Assembly (NCBI RefSeq): GCF_018424685.1
Contig: NZ_QTKX01000003.1
Coordinates: 310,001-374,000 of the forward strand
Length of the DNA stretch: 64,000 bases
Source: Mesobacillus boroniphilus
GTDB lineage: Bacteria > Bacillota > Bacilli > Bacillales > Cytobacillaceae
Direction: 5' to 3'
Part shown: piece after piece, positions 18,076 through 25,942 of the stretch
Numbering within the stretch: position 1 is the stretch's first letter
Layout: each line of letters starts with the position of its first letter
Made by a program: the position numbers and the translations under genes
The notes under the pieces: generated by a model
What the model saw: only the letters and a program-made list of their open reading frames with translations
Told to the model about the DNA's origin: nothing
The model's database searches: none

Positions 18076-18131
18076 GATATAATTAATAATATTGTAATTA
18101 ATTAACTATTATGAATATTATTAATTATATC
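18076..18131. repeat. Perfect 18-bp AT-rich inverted repeat
   Basis: GATATAATTAATAATATT at 18076-18093 is exactly complementary to 18114-18131, with a 20-base loop. It lies upstream of both divergent genes (DUF2294 leftward, N-acetyltransferase rightward). The tract after it (AAAAAATAGG) is not a T run, so it is not an obvious rightward terminator. Confidence 0.85.
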
Positions 18132-18299
18132 AAAAAATAGGTGGAAAAGGGACTTTAATCACTATGTGTTATGACTTATATTAAAAGCAAGAAACATTTA
18201 ATAAAATCAAGGCCCATACTTTCCGTTCAAACAAAATTAAAATCAGTATAGTTATCGAATGATACTAAACTCTTAATGTGAGGATGTGCAGGGATTCAT

Positions 18300-19082
18300 A
18301 TGAGAATTGATCGTTTATTCCGGCAAAGAATCGGTTTTCCTTTTGACGAGAAAATTAACTTAAATAACCTGGATAATTTACTAGAGCAGATAGCTTCATT
18401 TATCCCGTTCGAGAATCTTTGCACATTATCTGGAGATCTTGATGCTATAAATGAAATTACTCTAGTAGATAAGATTCTAAATAGAAGTCAAGGCGGTCTC
18501 TGCTATGACTTGAATGGAATCCTCTATTTGTTCTTACAAGAGAATGGCCTGGATGTGCAGCTGATCCGCGGGTCAGTATACGTTCCTGATTTTAAGGATT
18601 ATAGTCCAACTGGCAGGACTCATGCTGCGATTATTTTGAGCATAGATGGAGAAAGATTCTTGATTGATACCGGTTTTGGCGGGAATCTCCCGTTAAGGCC
18701 GGTGCCAATGGATGGAACAGAGATTAGTTCACCTAACGGGGATTTCCGTGTTAAACAACATGATAGTGAGTTTGGAGATTATCTTTTAGAGATGAAGCTA
18801 AAATATAAGGATTCAGACTGGAGAGTTGGATACGCCTTTGATTCCAGAGAGCCGGTAGAGAATGTCAGCGATTTATACGAAATGAAGAAAATCATAACGG
18901 AACATCCGCAGTCACCCTTCAACAAGAAGCCATTGCTGACAAGAGTGACAGCCAATGGAAGCATGGTGTTAACGGAAACTAGCTTTACACAATGGAAGGA
19001 AGATGGTGTGAAGAAAGAGGAAATAGATTCTGAACGCTTTAAAGAGCTTGCAATGGAATTCTATAATATTGAATTAAAATGA
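18300..19082 (+). CDS. nat: Arylamine N-acetyltransferase
   Basis: 260 residues, the normal length for NAT. The Cys-His-Asp triad is visible: QGGLCYDLN (Cys about 69), GRTHAAI (His about 109) and LIDTGFGG (Asp about 124); IPFENL near 40 is also a family signature. It transfers acetyl from acetyl-CoA to arylamines and hydrazines in the cytoplasm. The ribosome site is weak (GCAGGGATTCAT). It stands alone between a long AT-rich inverted repeat and the ecsC-like gene 60 bases downstream. Confidence 0.9.
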   Translation: MRIDRLFRQRIGFPFDEKINLNNLDNLLEQIASFIPFENLCTLSGDLDAINEITLVDKILNRSQGGLCYDLNGILYLFLQENGLDVQLIRGSVYVPDFKDYSPTGRTHAAIILSIDGERFLIDTGFGGNLPLRPVPMDGTEISSPNGDFRVKQHDSEFGDYLLEMKLKYKDSDWRVGYAFDSREPVENVSDLYEMKKIITEHPQSPFNKKPLLTRVTANGSMVLTETSFTQWKEDGVKKEEIDSERFKELAMEFYNIELK

Positions 19083-19141
19083 AACTTTCCTATGAGGGTA
19101 AGCGTTAATATAGTATCAAAAATGACAGGTGGATGAAGCAG

Positions 19142-19954
19142 ATGGATTCACGGGACTTCTTATTGAAAGAACTAAAGGAAATTGAAAAATGGGAGAAGGA
19201 CCAGAAGGGGCTTTGGTTTTGGGAACGCCTGACCCGTCTGCCATTCAAGATGCTTGATCGGTTCACGCCAAAGTTCATCCAGGAGAAGGTAGGAATCCTG
19301 CTTGATGAGCTTGGAAGCTACATTCAAACGGGCGGACAATATTTAACGAGCGAGAAGTCTGTGTTTCAATTTTTCGAAAAAAAGACTGGCAGGAGAGTCA
19401 GCCAGCTTACAGATATGGACCGCGTTCCGGTGGAAGAAATGAAGCAGGTATCACTGGCACTTGGCGAGCAGCGGAAGAAGGCAGCGACGATCCAGGGGGC
19501 AAGTACAGGTATCGGCGGAATTTTTACACTCGCGATTGATATTCCTGCCGTGCTGGCCCTCTCGCTAAAAACAATCCAGGATATTGCGATCATCCATGGT
19601 TACGATCCAAGGGATAAAAAAGAACGTGTCTTTATCATCAAATGTCTGCAGTTTTCTTCGGCGGATGTTGTTGGAAAGCAGGCCATCATGAATGAGTTGA
19701 TTGAATTTAACAGGGAAAATAAATCAAAGGAAGTCATCTCGCAGCTGCAGGGCTGGCGTGAGGTCACCTTGACGTATACAGAATCCTTCGGCTGGAAAAA
19801 GCTTCTGCAGATGGTGCCGGTAGCCGGGATTGTGTTCGGAGCCTTCGCAAACCGGTCGATGGTGAGCGACCTTGCCGAAACCGCGACAATGTTATATCAG
19901 AAGAGACGAATTTTGGAAAGGCTTGAGGCCGAATCTCCTGTTTCCGAAGATTGA
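19142..19954 (+). CDS. EcsC-family protein
   Basis: 270 residues. The EcsC-family pattern is present: a basic/aromatic N-terminal third, a central glycine-rich hydrophobic stretch (GASTGIGGIFTLAIDIPAVL, about 120-140), and a second one (VPVAGIVFGAFAN, about 225). B. subtilis EcsC belongs to an ABC locus, but free-standing homologues like this have no established function. An ATG at 19133 touches the AGGTGG ribosome site, so the ATG nine bases later is preferred. A 43-codon gene follows. Confidence 0.8.
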   Translation: MDSRDFLLKELKEIEKWEKDQKGLWFWERLTRLPFKMLDRFTPKFIQEKVGILLDELGSYIQTGGQYLTSEKSVFQFFEKKTGRRVSQLTDMDRVPVEEMKQVSLALGEQRKKAATIQGASTGIGGIFTLAIDIPAVLALSLKTIQDIAIIHGYDPRDKKERVFIIKCLQFSSADVVGKQAIMNELIEFNRENKSKEVISQLQGWREVTLTYTESFGWKKLLQMVPVAGIVFGAFANRSMVSDLAETATMLYQKRRILERLEAESPVSED

Positions 19955-20011
19955 ATAACCAGCAAAGGATGTTTGGATAATAAGGAGGAAACCTAAAGAG
20001 GAGGTCTCCAT

Positions 20012-20143
20012 ATGAGTCCAGACAAAAAGCAACAAGTGGAGCAAGTAAACCAAGACCCCAAAAAATCAGAAAAGAACGATCGGTCTTCCAATCAGGCCGA
20101 CGGCTTTCGCTACGACTATGATGATTCTTCAGATTTGAAATGA
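20012..20143 (+). CDS. Small hydrophilic protein, 43 residues
   Basis: Encodes a highly charged peptide, Gln/Lys/Asp-rich, ending in GFRYDYDDSSDLK. GAGGAGGTCTCCAT is an excellent ribosome site and a strong terminator follows the stop, so it is probably translated. It has no membrane segment. The amino-acid make-up resembles small forespore or stress peptides of bacilli, but I do not recognise a family. Confidence 0.6.
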   Translation: MSPDKKQQVEQVNQDPKKSEKNDRSSNQADGFRYDYDDSSDLK

Positions 20144-20144
20144 A

Positions 20145-20182
20145 AAAGAGGAGAAACCCTTTAACCGGGGTTTTTCCTCTTT
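20145..20182. terminator. Bidirectional terminator
   Basis: AGAGGAGAAACCC pairs with GGGGTTTTTCCTCT across TTTAACC, with an A run on the left and a T run on the right. It separates the converging 43-codon gene and the MFS gene. Confidence 0.85.
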
Positions 20183-20184
20183 TT

Positions 20185-21438
20185 CTATACGGTTTTACTT
20201 AAAATCAATTCTTTGCGCCTTTTCTCTTGAAACACAAACAACCCGCCATACAACACGCCTGTACCTGCCAATAAAATCAATCCGATATAGACACTCATCA
20301 TGCTCGGTACCAAAAATGCCCCCAAAATGATCGTTGAGCGGGCAATCAAATCGGCGCCGCTGAAGCTGATTCCTGAAAATGCAGAATAGGAGCCGCGTTT
20401 GTCATCTGGCATCATATTGGCTTTTTCGGCATTGGCGATTGGAGAGTACATAAGCTCGCCGATTGTTGCAACTAGATTGAATAAGAGCAGCATATACCAG
20501 ATATTCGCTGATGTAATGACAGTGTAGCCAACGCTGTAAAAGACCAGGCCGGCCAGCAGCATTTTTCTCTTATCGAATTTATCGGTGAATTTCGTAACGA
20601 TGAAAGTCAGAAGGACGACGAGCATCATGTTTTCGATGTTCAACAAACTCAGCATTCTGACGCCTGATAGCTTGAATTCACCCACGAACAGCGGACGGAA
20701 TTCAGTGGCCAGGCGGACACCGATATAGCTGTTGAGCGAAAACTCTGCTGCGTAAATACACATTCCTCCTAATACGGCCATAACGAATGGTTTATCCTGA
20801 AGTGCTACTTTATAGTTTGCGAACAAGTCTTTGACGACATTTTTGTGTTGCTTTTTTAATTGAGGAACCGTCGTGTCCTGAAGCCAGATTGCATAAGCAA
20901 TTGGCAGTGTGGCGTAAGCACAGGTAAGAACAATGAACAGGCCAAGTTGATGATAACTATAAAACAGTCCGCCAAGTGCGGCTCCAATTGCCATTGATAA
21001 GTTGGTCAGCCAGTAATCCACTGCATAAATGGCTTTCCGGTTTTCGGGTGTCGTGGAATCAATGATGATGGCTTGCATGGCCGGACGACCGAGACTGCCG
21101 GAAATCATAAAAAGCAGATATGCAGTTGCAAACACTTCTATCCATTTATATTGAGGAACCAGACTCGCGGTCATTAATCCTAACAAAATTGTACTCACGA
21201 TAGATGTGATCATCAGGATTTTTTTCCGGCGGAAACGGTCAGAGATATAGCCTCCGATAAAATTGCCAATAAACGTAACGAAAACGATCATCCCAAGGAA
21301 TATCCCTGCCCAAACGGCTCCTTTATGCTGGGCGAAAAACAGTGCCATGAATGGCATGACTGCACTGGAAATGGCGCGGTTAAAAAAAGATGTGATCAAA
21401 CGGACTTTTAGGTTTTGTGGGTATTCTTTCCACTTCAT
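20185..21438 (-). CDS. MFS transporter (drug or sugar efflux type)
   Basis: 417 residues with 12 predicted membrane segments and the MFS motif A variant GGYISDRFRRKK in the loop after segment 2. The central loop (about 185-210) is charged. It probably exports a small molecule by proton antiport. GAAAGGGGCTGGC lies before the ATG. It is divergent from an SgrR-like regulator, the same arrangement as enterobacterial sgrR and the sugar-phosphate-stress exporter setA, so that regulator probably controls it. Substrate unknown. Confidence 0.88.
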   Translation of the reverse strand: MKWKEYPQNLKVRLITSFFNRAISSAVMPFMALFFAQHKGAVWAGIFLGMIVFVTFIGNFIGGYISDRFRRKKILMITSIVSTILLGLMTASLVPQYKWIEVFATAYLLFMISGSLGRPAMQAIIIDSTTPENRKAIYAVDYWLTNLSMAIGAALGGLFYSYHQLGLFIVLTCAYATLPIAYAIWLQDTTVPQLKKQHKNVVKDLFANYKVALQDKPFVMAVLGGMCIYAAEFSLNSYIGVRLATEFRPLFVGEFKLSGVRMLSLLNIENMMLVVLLTFIVTKFTDKFDKRKMLLAGLVFYSVGYTVITSANIWYMLLLFNLVATIGELMYSPIANAEKANMMPDDKRGSYSAFSGISFSGADLIARSTIILGAFLVPSMMSVYIGLILLAGTGVLYGGLFVFQEKRRKELILSKTV

Positions 21439-21446
21439 ATTGCCAG

Positions 21447-21475
21447 CCCCTTTCTATATATGTATATTAAAGGGG
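21447..21475. promoter_or_regulatory. Inverted repeat between MFS gene and SgrR-like gene
   Basis: CCCCTTT and AAAGGGG are spaced by 15 AT-rich bases. The site overlaps the MFS ribosome site and lies 62 bases before the regulator gene, so it may be an operator for the divergent pair. Confidence 0.4.
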
Positions 21476-21536
21476 ACTTAGAGAATTAAAAATTCCCTTT
21501 TTAAATAAAAATGTCCACTTTTAAGGAGACGTACAT

Positions 21537-23183
21537 ATGGATCGCTATTTATTAACATTATGGAACCGGGTTGATTCTGGAGAGGCAAAGGTAGAAGAAC
21601 TCGCAGAGCTGCTGTTACTTAGCACGAAGCAAACTCGCCGTAAGCTGAAGCAATGGGAAGAAGAGGGCTGGCTCACTTTTCAATCCGGTCGGGGAAGGGG
21701 AAATAGGTCAACGGTAAAATGGTTACGAGATGTTGAACAGGAGTATGAACGGAGCTTTTTCATGAGTATGGAAAAAGAACCGATTGAGGCTGTCAGTAAA
21801 CTATTGCTGCTGGATTGGACGACAGAAACGAAGCAGCGGCTGATGGCAGCTTTTCAGGGGAAACTGGGATTTAACCAGGAAGGACAGGATCGCTTGATCA
21901 TCCCTAGATTTTATCGGTTTTTAACTTATCATCCGCTAAAATTGGCGGATGCCAACAGCGCGAACATCATTGCCAACCTATACAACAGGCTTGTTACACT
22001 GAATGCAGACGATTCGGTTGCCCCGGAATTAGCCCATAGCTGGGAATATACCGATACACAACTCTTATTGTATTTAAGGAAAGATGTTGCCTTCCATGAC
22101 GGATCTATTCTAAAAGCGGAGGATGTCGTCCATTGTCTGCAGCAAATGAAACAGGATGAAAATTTTGCGAAGCTATGGGAACCAATCAAGGCAATCACTA
22201 CTCCTTCTCCACTGGTGGTGAAGCTTGAATTCCCTGGCGGCTGCTCCTATGTGCTCCAGTTATTGGGTCTCTTGACTGCGAGCATTTTTAAAGAAGTGAA
22301 TGTAAAGCTGCTGGGGACAGGCGGTTTTTATTTGGCTGAAGAATCAGCAGGGAAAACGGCTCTTAGTGCATTCAAGCAATATTTTGGATGCCGTCCGCTG
22401 CTCGATCGTGTAGAGTTTGTCCACGTCCCCAAAGAGTTCCACGTCGTCTATCATGCTGGCCATGAATCAGAACAAGTTGATACCTTTAAGGTGGAAAGTG
22501 ATTCAGGATTTGGAATTGTCGTCTTGAATCCATTTCGCGGCTCAGACATGACCCGTAAAGAAGTACGGGACTACATCCATATGGTCATCGATCGTCATCG
22601 CCATGAGCTTCCAGAAGTTGATGCAAGAATCACAGGCAACAATGAAGGCTGCCTCATTGGATTATCAAAACCCTATGAAATGCCTGAATTGCCTTTGCCG
22701 ACAATGTCCAGCCCGATCAAGATGAAATATGTAAACTATACGGCAAATACTTCAATTTGGCTTAAGGATAAGCTTGAACAGGCAGGGCTAGAGGTTGATT
22801 TTGAGGAGATTTCCTTCCATGATGCCATCTATGATCCCGATGTAAAAAAGGAGACGGATTTGTTCATCCATGGAGAAATATTTGAACTGAACCAGAGTTT
22901 CTCCTACTTCTTCTTTTTGAAAAACAGTTTCTCGCCGCTTCACTTCCTGGTTAACAGAAATGAATTTTTACAGCGTAAGATTGAAGCTTATACAACGATG
23001 CCTTTTAAACAATGGAGTAGCCTGCATTTGCAGATCGAGCAATATATGAAAGAAGAATCCCTATGTGTGCCTCTGTACTTCACAAAACGGCAGATCCCTT
23101 TTTCTATTAATCTGATGAACGTGGAAATCAAGCATTTTGGATATGTGGATTTGACGAAACTTTGGACGAAGCCTGAGGTTTAA
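21537..23183 (+). CDS. SgrR-like regulator: HTH plus solute-binding domain
   Basis: 548 residues. The first 110 form an SgrR_N-type winged helix (LAELLLLSTKQTRRKLKQW, then GRGRGN). The rest is an SBP_bac_5 oligopeptide-binding fold (LTYHPLKLADANSANIIANL, then HSWEYTDTQLLLYLRKDVAFHDG), with no signal peptide. Such proteins are cytoplasmic transcription factors sensing a small molecule with a borrowed transport fold. AAGGAG stands eight bases before the ATG. It is divergent from an MFS exporter, its likely target. Confidence 0.87.
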   Translation: MDRYLLTLWNRVDSGEAKVEELAELLLLSTKQTRRKLKQWEEEGWLTFQSGRGRGNRSTVKWLRDVEQEYERSFFMSMEKEPIEAVSKLLLLDWTTETKQRLMAAFQGKLGFNQEGQDRLIIPRFYRFLTYHPLKLADANSANIIANLYNRLVTLNADDSVAPELAHSWEYTDTQLLLYLRKDVAFHDGSILKAEDVVHCLQQMKQDENFAKLWEPIKAITTPSPLVVKLEFPGGCSYVLQLLGLLTASIFKEVNVKLLGTGGFYLAEESAGKTALSAFKQYFGCRPLLDRVEFVHVPKEFHVVYHAGHESEQVDTFKVESDSGFGIVVLNPFRGSDMTRKEVRDYIHMVIDRHRHELPEVDARITGNNEGCLIGLSKPYEMPELPLPTMSSPIKMKYVNYTANTSIWLKDKLEQAGLEVDFEEISFHDAIYDPDVKKETDLFIHGEIFELNQSFSYFFFLKNSFSPLHFLVNRNEFLQRKIEAYTTMPFKQWSSLHLQIEQYMKEESLCVPLYFTKRQIPFSINLMNVEIKHFGYVDLTKLWTKPEV

Positions 23184-23200
23184 ATAGCGAAAATCCTTCT

Positions 23201-23225
23201 TTCGCGTAAGATCTACTTACGCGAA
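23201..23225. repeat. 10-bp perfect inverted repeat
   Basis: TTCGCGTAAG and CTTACGCGAA flank a five-base loop just after the SgrR-like gene. No T run follows on either side, so it is either a weak terminator or an RNA stem. Confidence 0.6.
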
Positions 23226-23237
23226 CAGCTTGCATGA

Positions 23238-23336
23238 AAGTGGACCAATCAAGGCGTGCTCAAAGAATTGATTGCCGAGGTTGGCAGCAGATTATATGAT
23301 ACATATAAGAAGACAAAGGTTAAGAGAGAATCCTGA
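23238..23336 (+). pseudogene. Possible gene remnant
   Basis: An open stretch of 32 codons (KWTNQGVLKELIAEVG...KVKRES) has protein-like composition but begins right after an in-frame TGA, with no start codon or ribosome site. A terminator hairpin overlaps its stop. An ATG AAA one base out of frame lies just upstream, so a single-base indel may have broken a small gene. The family is not recognised. Confidence 0.3.
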
Positions 23337-23364
23337 TGAAGGTTGGGATTCTCTTTGTTTTTTA
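23325..23364 (+). terminator. Rho-independent terminator
   Basis: AGAGAATCC pairs with GGATTCTCT, followed by TTGTTTTTT. Confidence 0.7.
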
Positions 23365-23390
23365 ACGTGGAAAAGTTAGGAGAGCATTAA

Positions 23391-23536
23391 ATGGATCGGG
23401 AAAAATTCGTAAAGAACGTAACCAGCCTTATGCCCAGCTTGCTTTTGGCTTTTTTATACTTATGGTGGTTACCCAGTTCATACTATGGTTTACAGGAGAA
23501 CCTGGTGGGGAGGCTGTCAAATGGCTAAATCTATAG
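23391..23536 (+). pseudogene. Small membrane protein gene with a frameshift
   Basis: AGGAGAGCATTAA precedes the ATG at 23391. The zero frame soon becomes implausible, but the neighbouring frame reads RKERNQPYAQLAFGFF then a membrane helix and TGEPGGEAVKWLNL. One extra A in the A5 run at 23401-23405 would join start and body into a 48-residue single-pass protein. So this is either a point deletion, a sequencing error or slippage on the A run. Its shifted frame ends 16 bases inside the next gene, which suggests translational coupling. Confidence 0.5.
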
Positions 23537-23703
23537 AAAAGGCGATGAGGAGCGCAAAAGCTTCATTAGAATTGTCCGGATTAAAAGTTGAAGACAAGCA
23601 CACAGAACTAGTTAGGAAAGCTCTTGCGAAAGAAATCACAAATGAGGAATTCCTGAAAGAAGCTAAGAGATTAGCAGAGCAAAAGGGTGGGGATTCGAAA
23701 TGA
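23521..23703 (+). CDS. VbhA-like antitoxin, inhibitory glutamate missing
   Basis: 60 residues, all helical and charged. The layout KASLELSGLKVEDKHTELVR followed by KALAKEITNEEFLKEA matches VbhA-type antitoxins that block Fic AMP-transferases. The inhibitory motif of that family is S/T-x-x-x-E-G/N; here the aligned residues are S-L-E-L-S-G, so serine replaces the glutamate. No Fic toxin (HPFxxGNGR) is adjacent. GGGGAGG lies seven bases before the ATG; a GTG-initiated extension from 23485 is less likely. It may be a domesticated orphan or have another partner. Family assignment is from pattern only. Confidence 0.55.
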   Translation: MAKSIEKAMRSAKASLELSGLKVEDKHTELVRKALAKEITNEEFLKEAKRLAEQKGGDSK

Positions 23704-23875
23704 TGAAGCAGCCGCCCCGGAGATTAGGCAGGAGTTATCGAGTGTCTCTGACGCATTGGAAAGTGGCTCAATCACTCTTGATCATGCGTTGTTCTGGGAC
23801 CACATTGAAGCAAGAAAGATATTGCGGACGGATTTCTCTGATGTAGGTTTCCACCATATTACCTTAGGAAGCTGA
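23687..23875 (+). CDS. Hypothetical 62-residue protein overlapping the VbhA-like gene
   Basis: A GTG-started frame overlapping the previous gene by 17 bases. The product is acidic and helical (EIRQELSSVSDALESG, then LDHALFWDHIEARKIL). No good ribosome site precedes the GTG, whereas a well-placed GGTGGGG leads to an ATG at 23700 in a different frame, so the start or even the frame is uncertain. Overlap with the antitoxin-like gene suggests coupling. No family recognised, and it carries no Fic motif. Confidence 0.35.
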   Translation: MGIRNDEAAAPEIRQELSSVSDALESGSITLDHALFWDHIEARKILRTDFSDVGFHHITLGS

Positions 23876-23921
23876 GCGCTTTTAAATTTTATAATCGTGT
23901 ATTAATAAAGGAGAAGCCTCT

Positions 23922-24788
23922 ATGAAGAAATATAATGAAGGGCTAGAATTAGTTGAGTTAAACCCAAGTGATACATGGGGTTTAGTTATGCTGTCAGCAT
24001 CTGTCGGCTGGGACTATGATGAAGAGGAAATAGGAACATTATTTTCTTCTTCGAGCAAAGTTTTTGGGCACAAAAATTTTGAGGGTAAGCTTGTGTCCAG
24101 TGCTGCTATAATCCCTTACGATAAAAAGCTGGCTTCAATTGGTGTGGTAATTGTCGATAACGATTATCGAGGACTGGGGTTGGGAAAAGAGGTTACCCAA
24201 AAATGTATAGATAGTGCCCGGGATCGATCCATTATGTTAATTGCAACCGCTGAAGGCAAACCCCTATACGAGAAATTGGGGTTTACAGTTGTGGATTCTG
24301 TGCATAAGTATCTTTGCGGCGAGTATAATCCTCCCTATTTAGAACCCTTAAGCGGAATTACGGTTGAAGCCTTTAATAAAGAACATTTAGAAGATATGAT
24401 CAAGCTGGATGGACCTGCTTTCGGAGATATGAGAACCAGCTTTCTTCGTAATAGAATCCAACAGGCAAGTCAAAGTATAGTAGTGAAGGACCAGGATTCT
24501 AAAATCATAGGATATGGACTATCTATATTGGGACCTGTAAATTTGATCCTGGGCCCTGTCGTGGCACCGGATTATAGAATCGCTCAAATAATAATCGACC
24601 GCCTGGCTTGTCATCATCAAGGGAAATTAAGGGTAGATGTACCCTCTGGACACGAGAAACTGATGACTTTCCTGGAACAAAGCGGGTTTATAAAGGTCAA
24701 CAATCCTCCAGTAATGGCTATCCATACGGATAAAATGCCGACCAGAAACCATACCTTATTCACAATTGCATCGCAGGCTTATGGATGA
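23922..24788 (+). CDS. GNAT N-acetyltransferase, YitH-like with two GNAT halves
   Basis: 288 residues. The first half is a complete GNAT domain: VVIVDNDYRGLGLGKEV (about 77-93) is the acetyl-CoA pyrophosphate loop, and PLYEKLGF (about 113) the typical C-terminal strand. The second half (from about 140) resembles the YitH/HolE GNAT domain, with LILGPVVAPDY (about 206). It acetylates an unknown small molecule or protein in the cytoplasm. AAAGGAGAAGCC is a good ribosome site. It stands alone, ending in a hairpin at 24798. Confidence 0.82.
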   Translation: MKKYNEGLELVELNPSDTWGLVMLSASVGWDYDEEEIGTLFSSSSKVFGHKNFEGKLVSSAAIIPYDKKLASIGVVIVDNDYRGLGLGKEVTQKCIDSARDRSIMLIATAEGKPLYEKLGFTVVDSVHKYLCGEYNPPYLEPLSGITVEAFNKEHLEDMIKLDGPAFGDMRTSFLRNRIQQASQSIVVKDQDSKIIGYGLSILGPVNLILGPVVAPDYRIAQIIIDRLACHHQGKLRVDVPSGHEKLMTFLEQSGFIKVNNPPVMAIHTDKMPTRNHTLFTIASQAYG

Positions 24789-24797
24789 TCCGTCAGT

Positions 24798-24823
24798 AAA
24801 GCGCCGCCAAAATGGTGGCGTTT
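24798..24823 (+). terminator. Terminator-like hairpin
   Basis: GCGCCGCCA and TGGTGGCGTTT pair around AAA with a single G-T pair; the following T stretch is short. Confidence 0.6.
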
Positions 24824-25053
24824 GTTTATGTCTATAGCTAATGAGCTGTGGGAGAATTTTCTGAGAAAAAAAAGATAGTAAATCACCTTCCCCCGTTGTA
24901 AAATAAATTGAAAAATTGAATAGAGTTTAAGATTCGGTTTTGTCATCCATTTTGAATTACAGGAGGAAACAAGGGACATAAAGAATGAATGATGCTTTCG
25001 TTTATATATCAATCTAATTTTCGGAAAAATTTATATTAAGAGGTTGATGAAAG

Positions 25054-25701
25054 TTGATAATGGATGCTGTTGATTTAACTGTAAAAGAACCTACGATTTT
25101 TAACCATATCGGAAACAAAATCAAAACCGATGATCGTGAAATCAACATTATTGCTAGAATGGAAGAACCGCTGATCGTCATTTTGGGGAATGTATTAAGT
25201 GATGAAGAATGCGATGTGCTAATGAAGCTCTCAAAGGAAAAGCTGCAGCGCTCGAAAATCGGAAATACCCGCGAAGTTGATCAGCTCAGGACAAGCAGCA
25301 GTACGTTTATCGAAGATACCGAAAACGAGGTTGTTGCACGGGTTGAAAAAAGAATCTCTCAAATCATGGGCATTCCGAATGAACATGGAGAAGGGCTGCA
25401 GATTTTAAATTATAAAATTGGCCAGGAGTATAAAGCGCACTTTGACTTTTTCTCGTCAAATGTAAGCAACCCGAGAATCAGCACACTCGTCATGTATTTG
25501 AACGATGTCGAGCAGGGAGGAGAAACCTATTTCCCTAAGCTCAATTTCTCAGTATCCCCGCAAAAGGGCATGGCCGTTTATTTTGAATATTTCTATGACA
25601 ATCAAGCTTTGAACGACTTAACCTTGCATGGCGGAGCACCAGTCGTCATCGGCGACAAATGGGCCGCAACGCAATGGATGAGACGCAAAAGCGTGAAATA
25701 G
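25054..25701 (+). CDS. 2-oxoglutarate/Fe(II) prolyl 4-hydroxylase
   Basis: 215 residues, the size of the characterised Bacillus anthracis prolyl hydroxylase. The iron triad is visible as AHFDFF (HxD, about 129-131) and TLHGGAPV (distal His, about 193), with GDKWAATQW giving the Lys that binds 2-oxoglutarate. LVMYLNDVEQGGETYFP is the core double-stranded helix. It hydroxylates proline in collagen-like or other proteins using oxygen and 2-oxoglutarate. Start is TTG, ten bases after AAGAGG; the ATG two codons on is further than usual. Confidence 0.88.
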   Translation: MIMDAVDLTVKEPTIFNHIGNKIKTDDREINIIARMEEPLIVILGNVLSDEECDVLMKLSKEKLQRSKIGNTREVDQLRTSSSTFIEDTENEVVARVEKRISQIMGIPNEHGEGLQILNYKIGQEYKAHFDFFSSNVSNPRISTLVMYLNDVEQGGETYFPKLNFSVSPQKGMAVYFEYFYDNQALNDLTLHGGAPVVIGDKWAATQWMRRKSVK

Positions 25702-25710
25702 AGGAATGTA

Positions 25711-25739
25711 GGAGCATGGTGAAACATGCTTCTTTTTTT
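25711..25739 (+). terminator. Rho-independent terminator
   Basis: GAGCATG and CATGCTT(C) around GTGAAA, followed by seven T. Confidence 0.7.
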
Positions 25740-25942
25740 ATCGATAAAAACATTTACCTAAAATGGTGAAGGCAGTAGCCCCTTTTCTTTCGCCTCTCTA
25801 CAGCTTCTGAATCTTGGTAACAATTTTACTTTTTCAACTTATTGTTTACCACTTTTAATCATTGCAGACACCTTCTATAATATAAAACGTTCTATTAAGA
25901 TATTTATCTGAATTTTTATATTAATTTGAAGGAGGTTCTCTC

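Noticed and set aside
24985-25017. Ten-codon ORF with AGGAGG upstream
   Set aside because: The ribosome site is 18 bases from the ATG and the peptide is too short to support.
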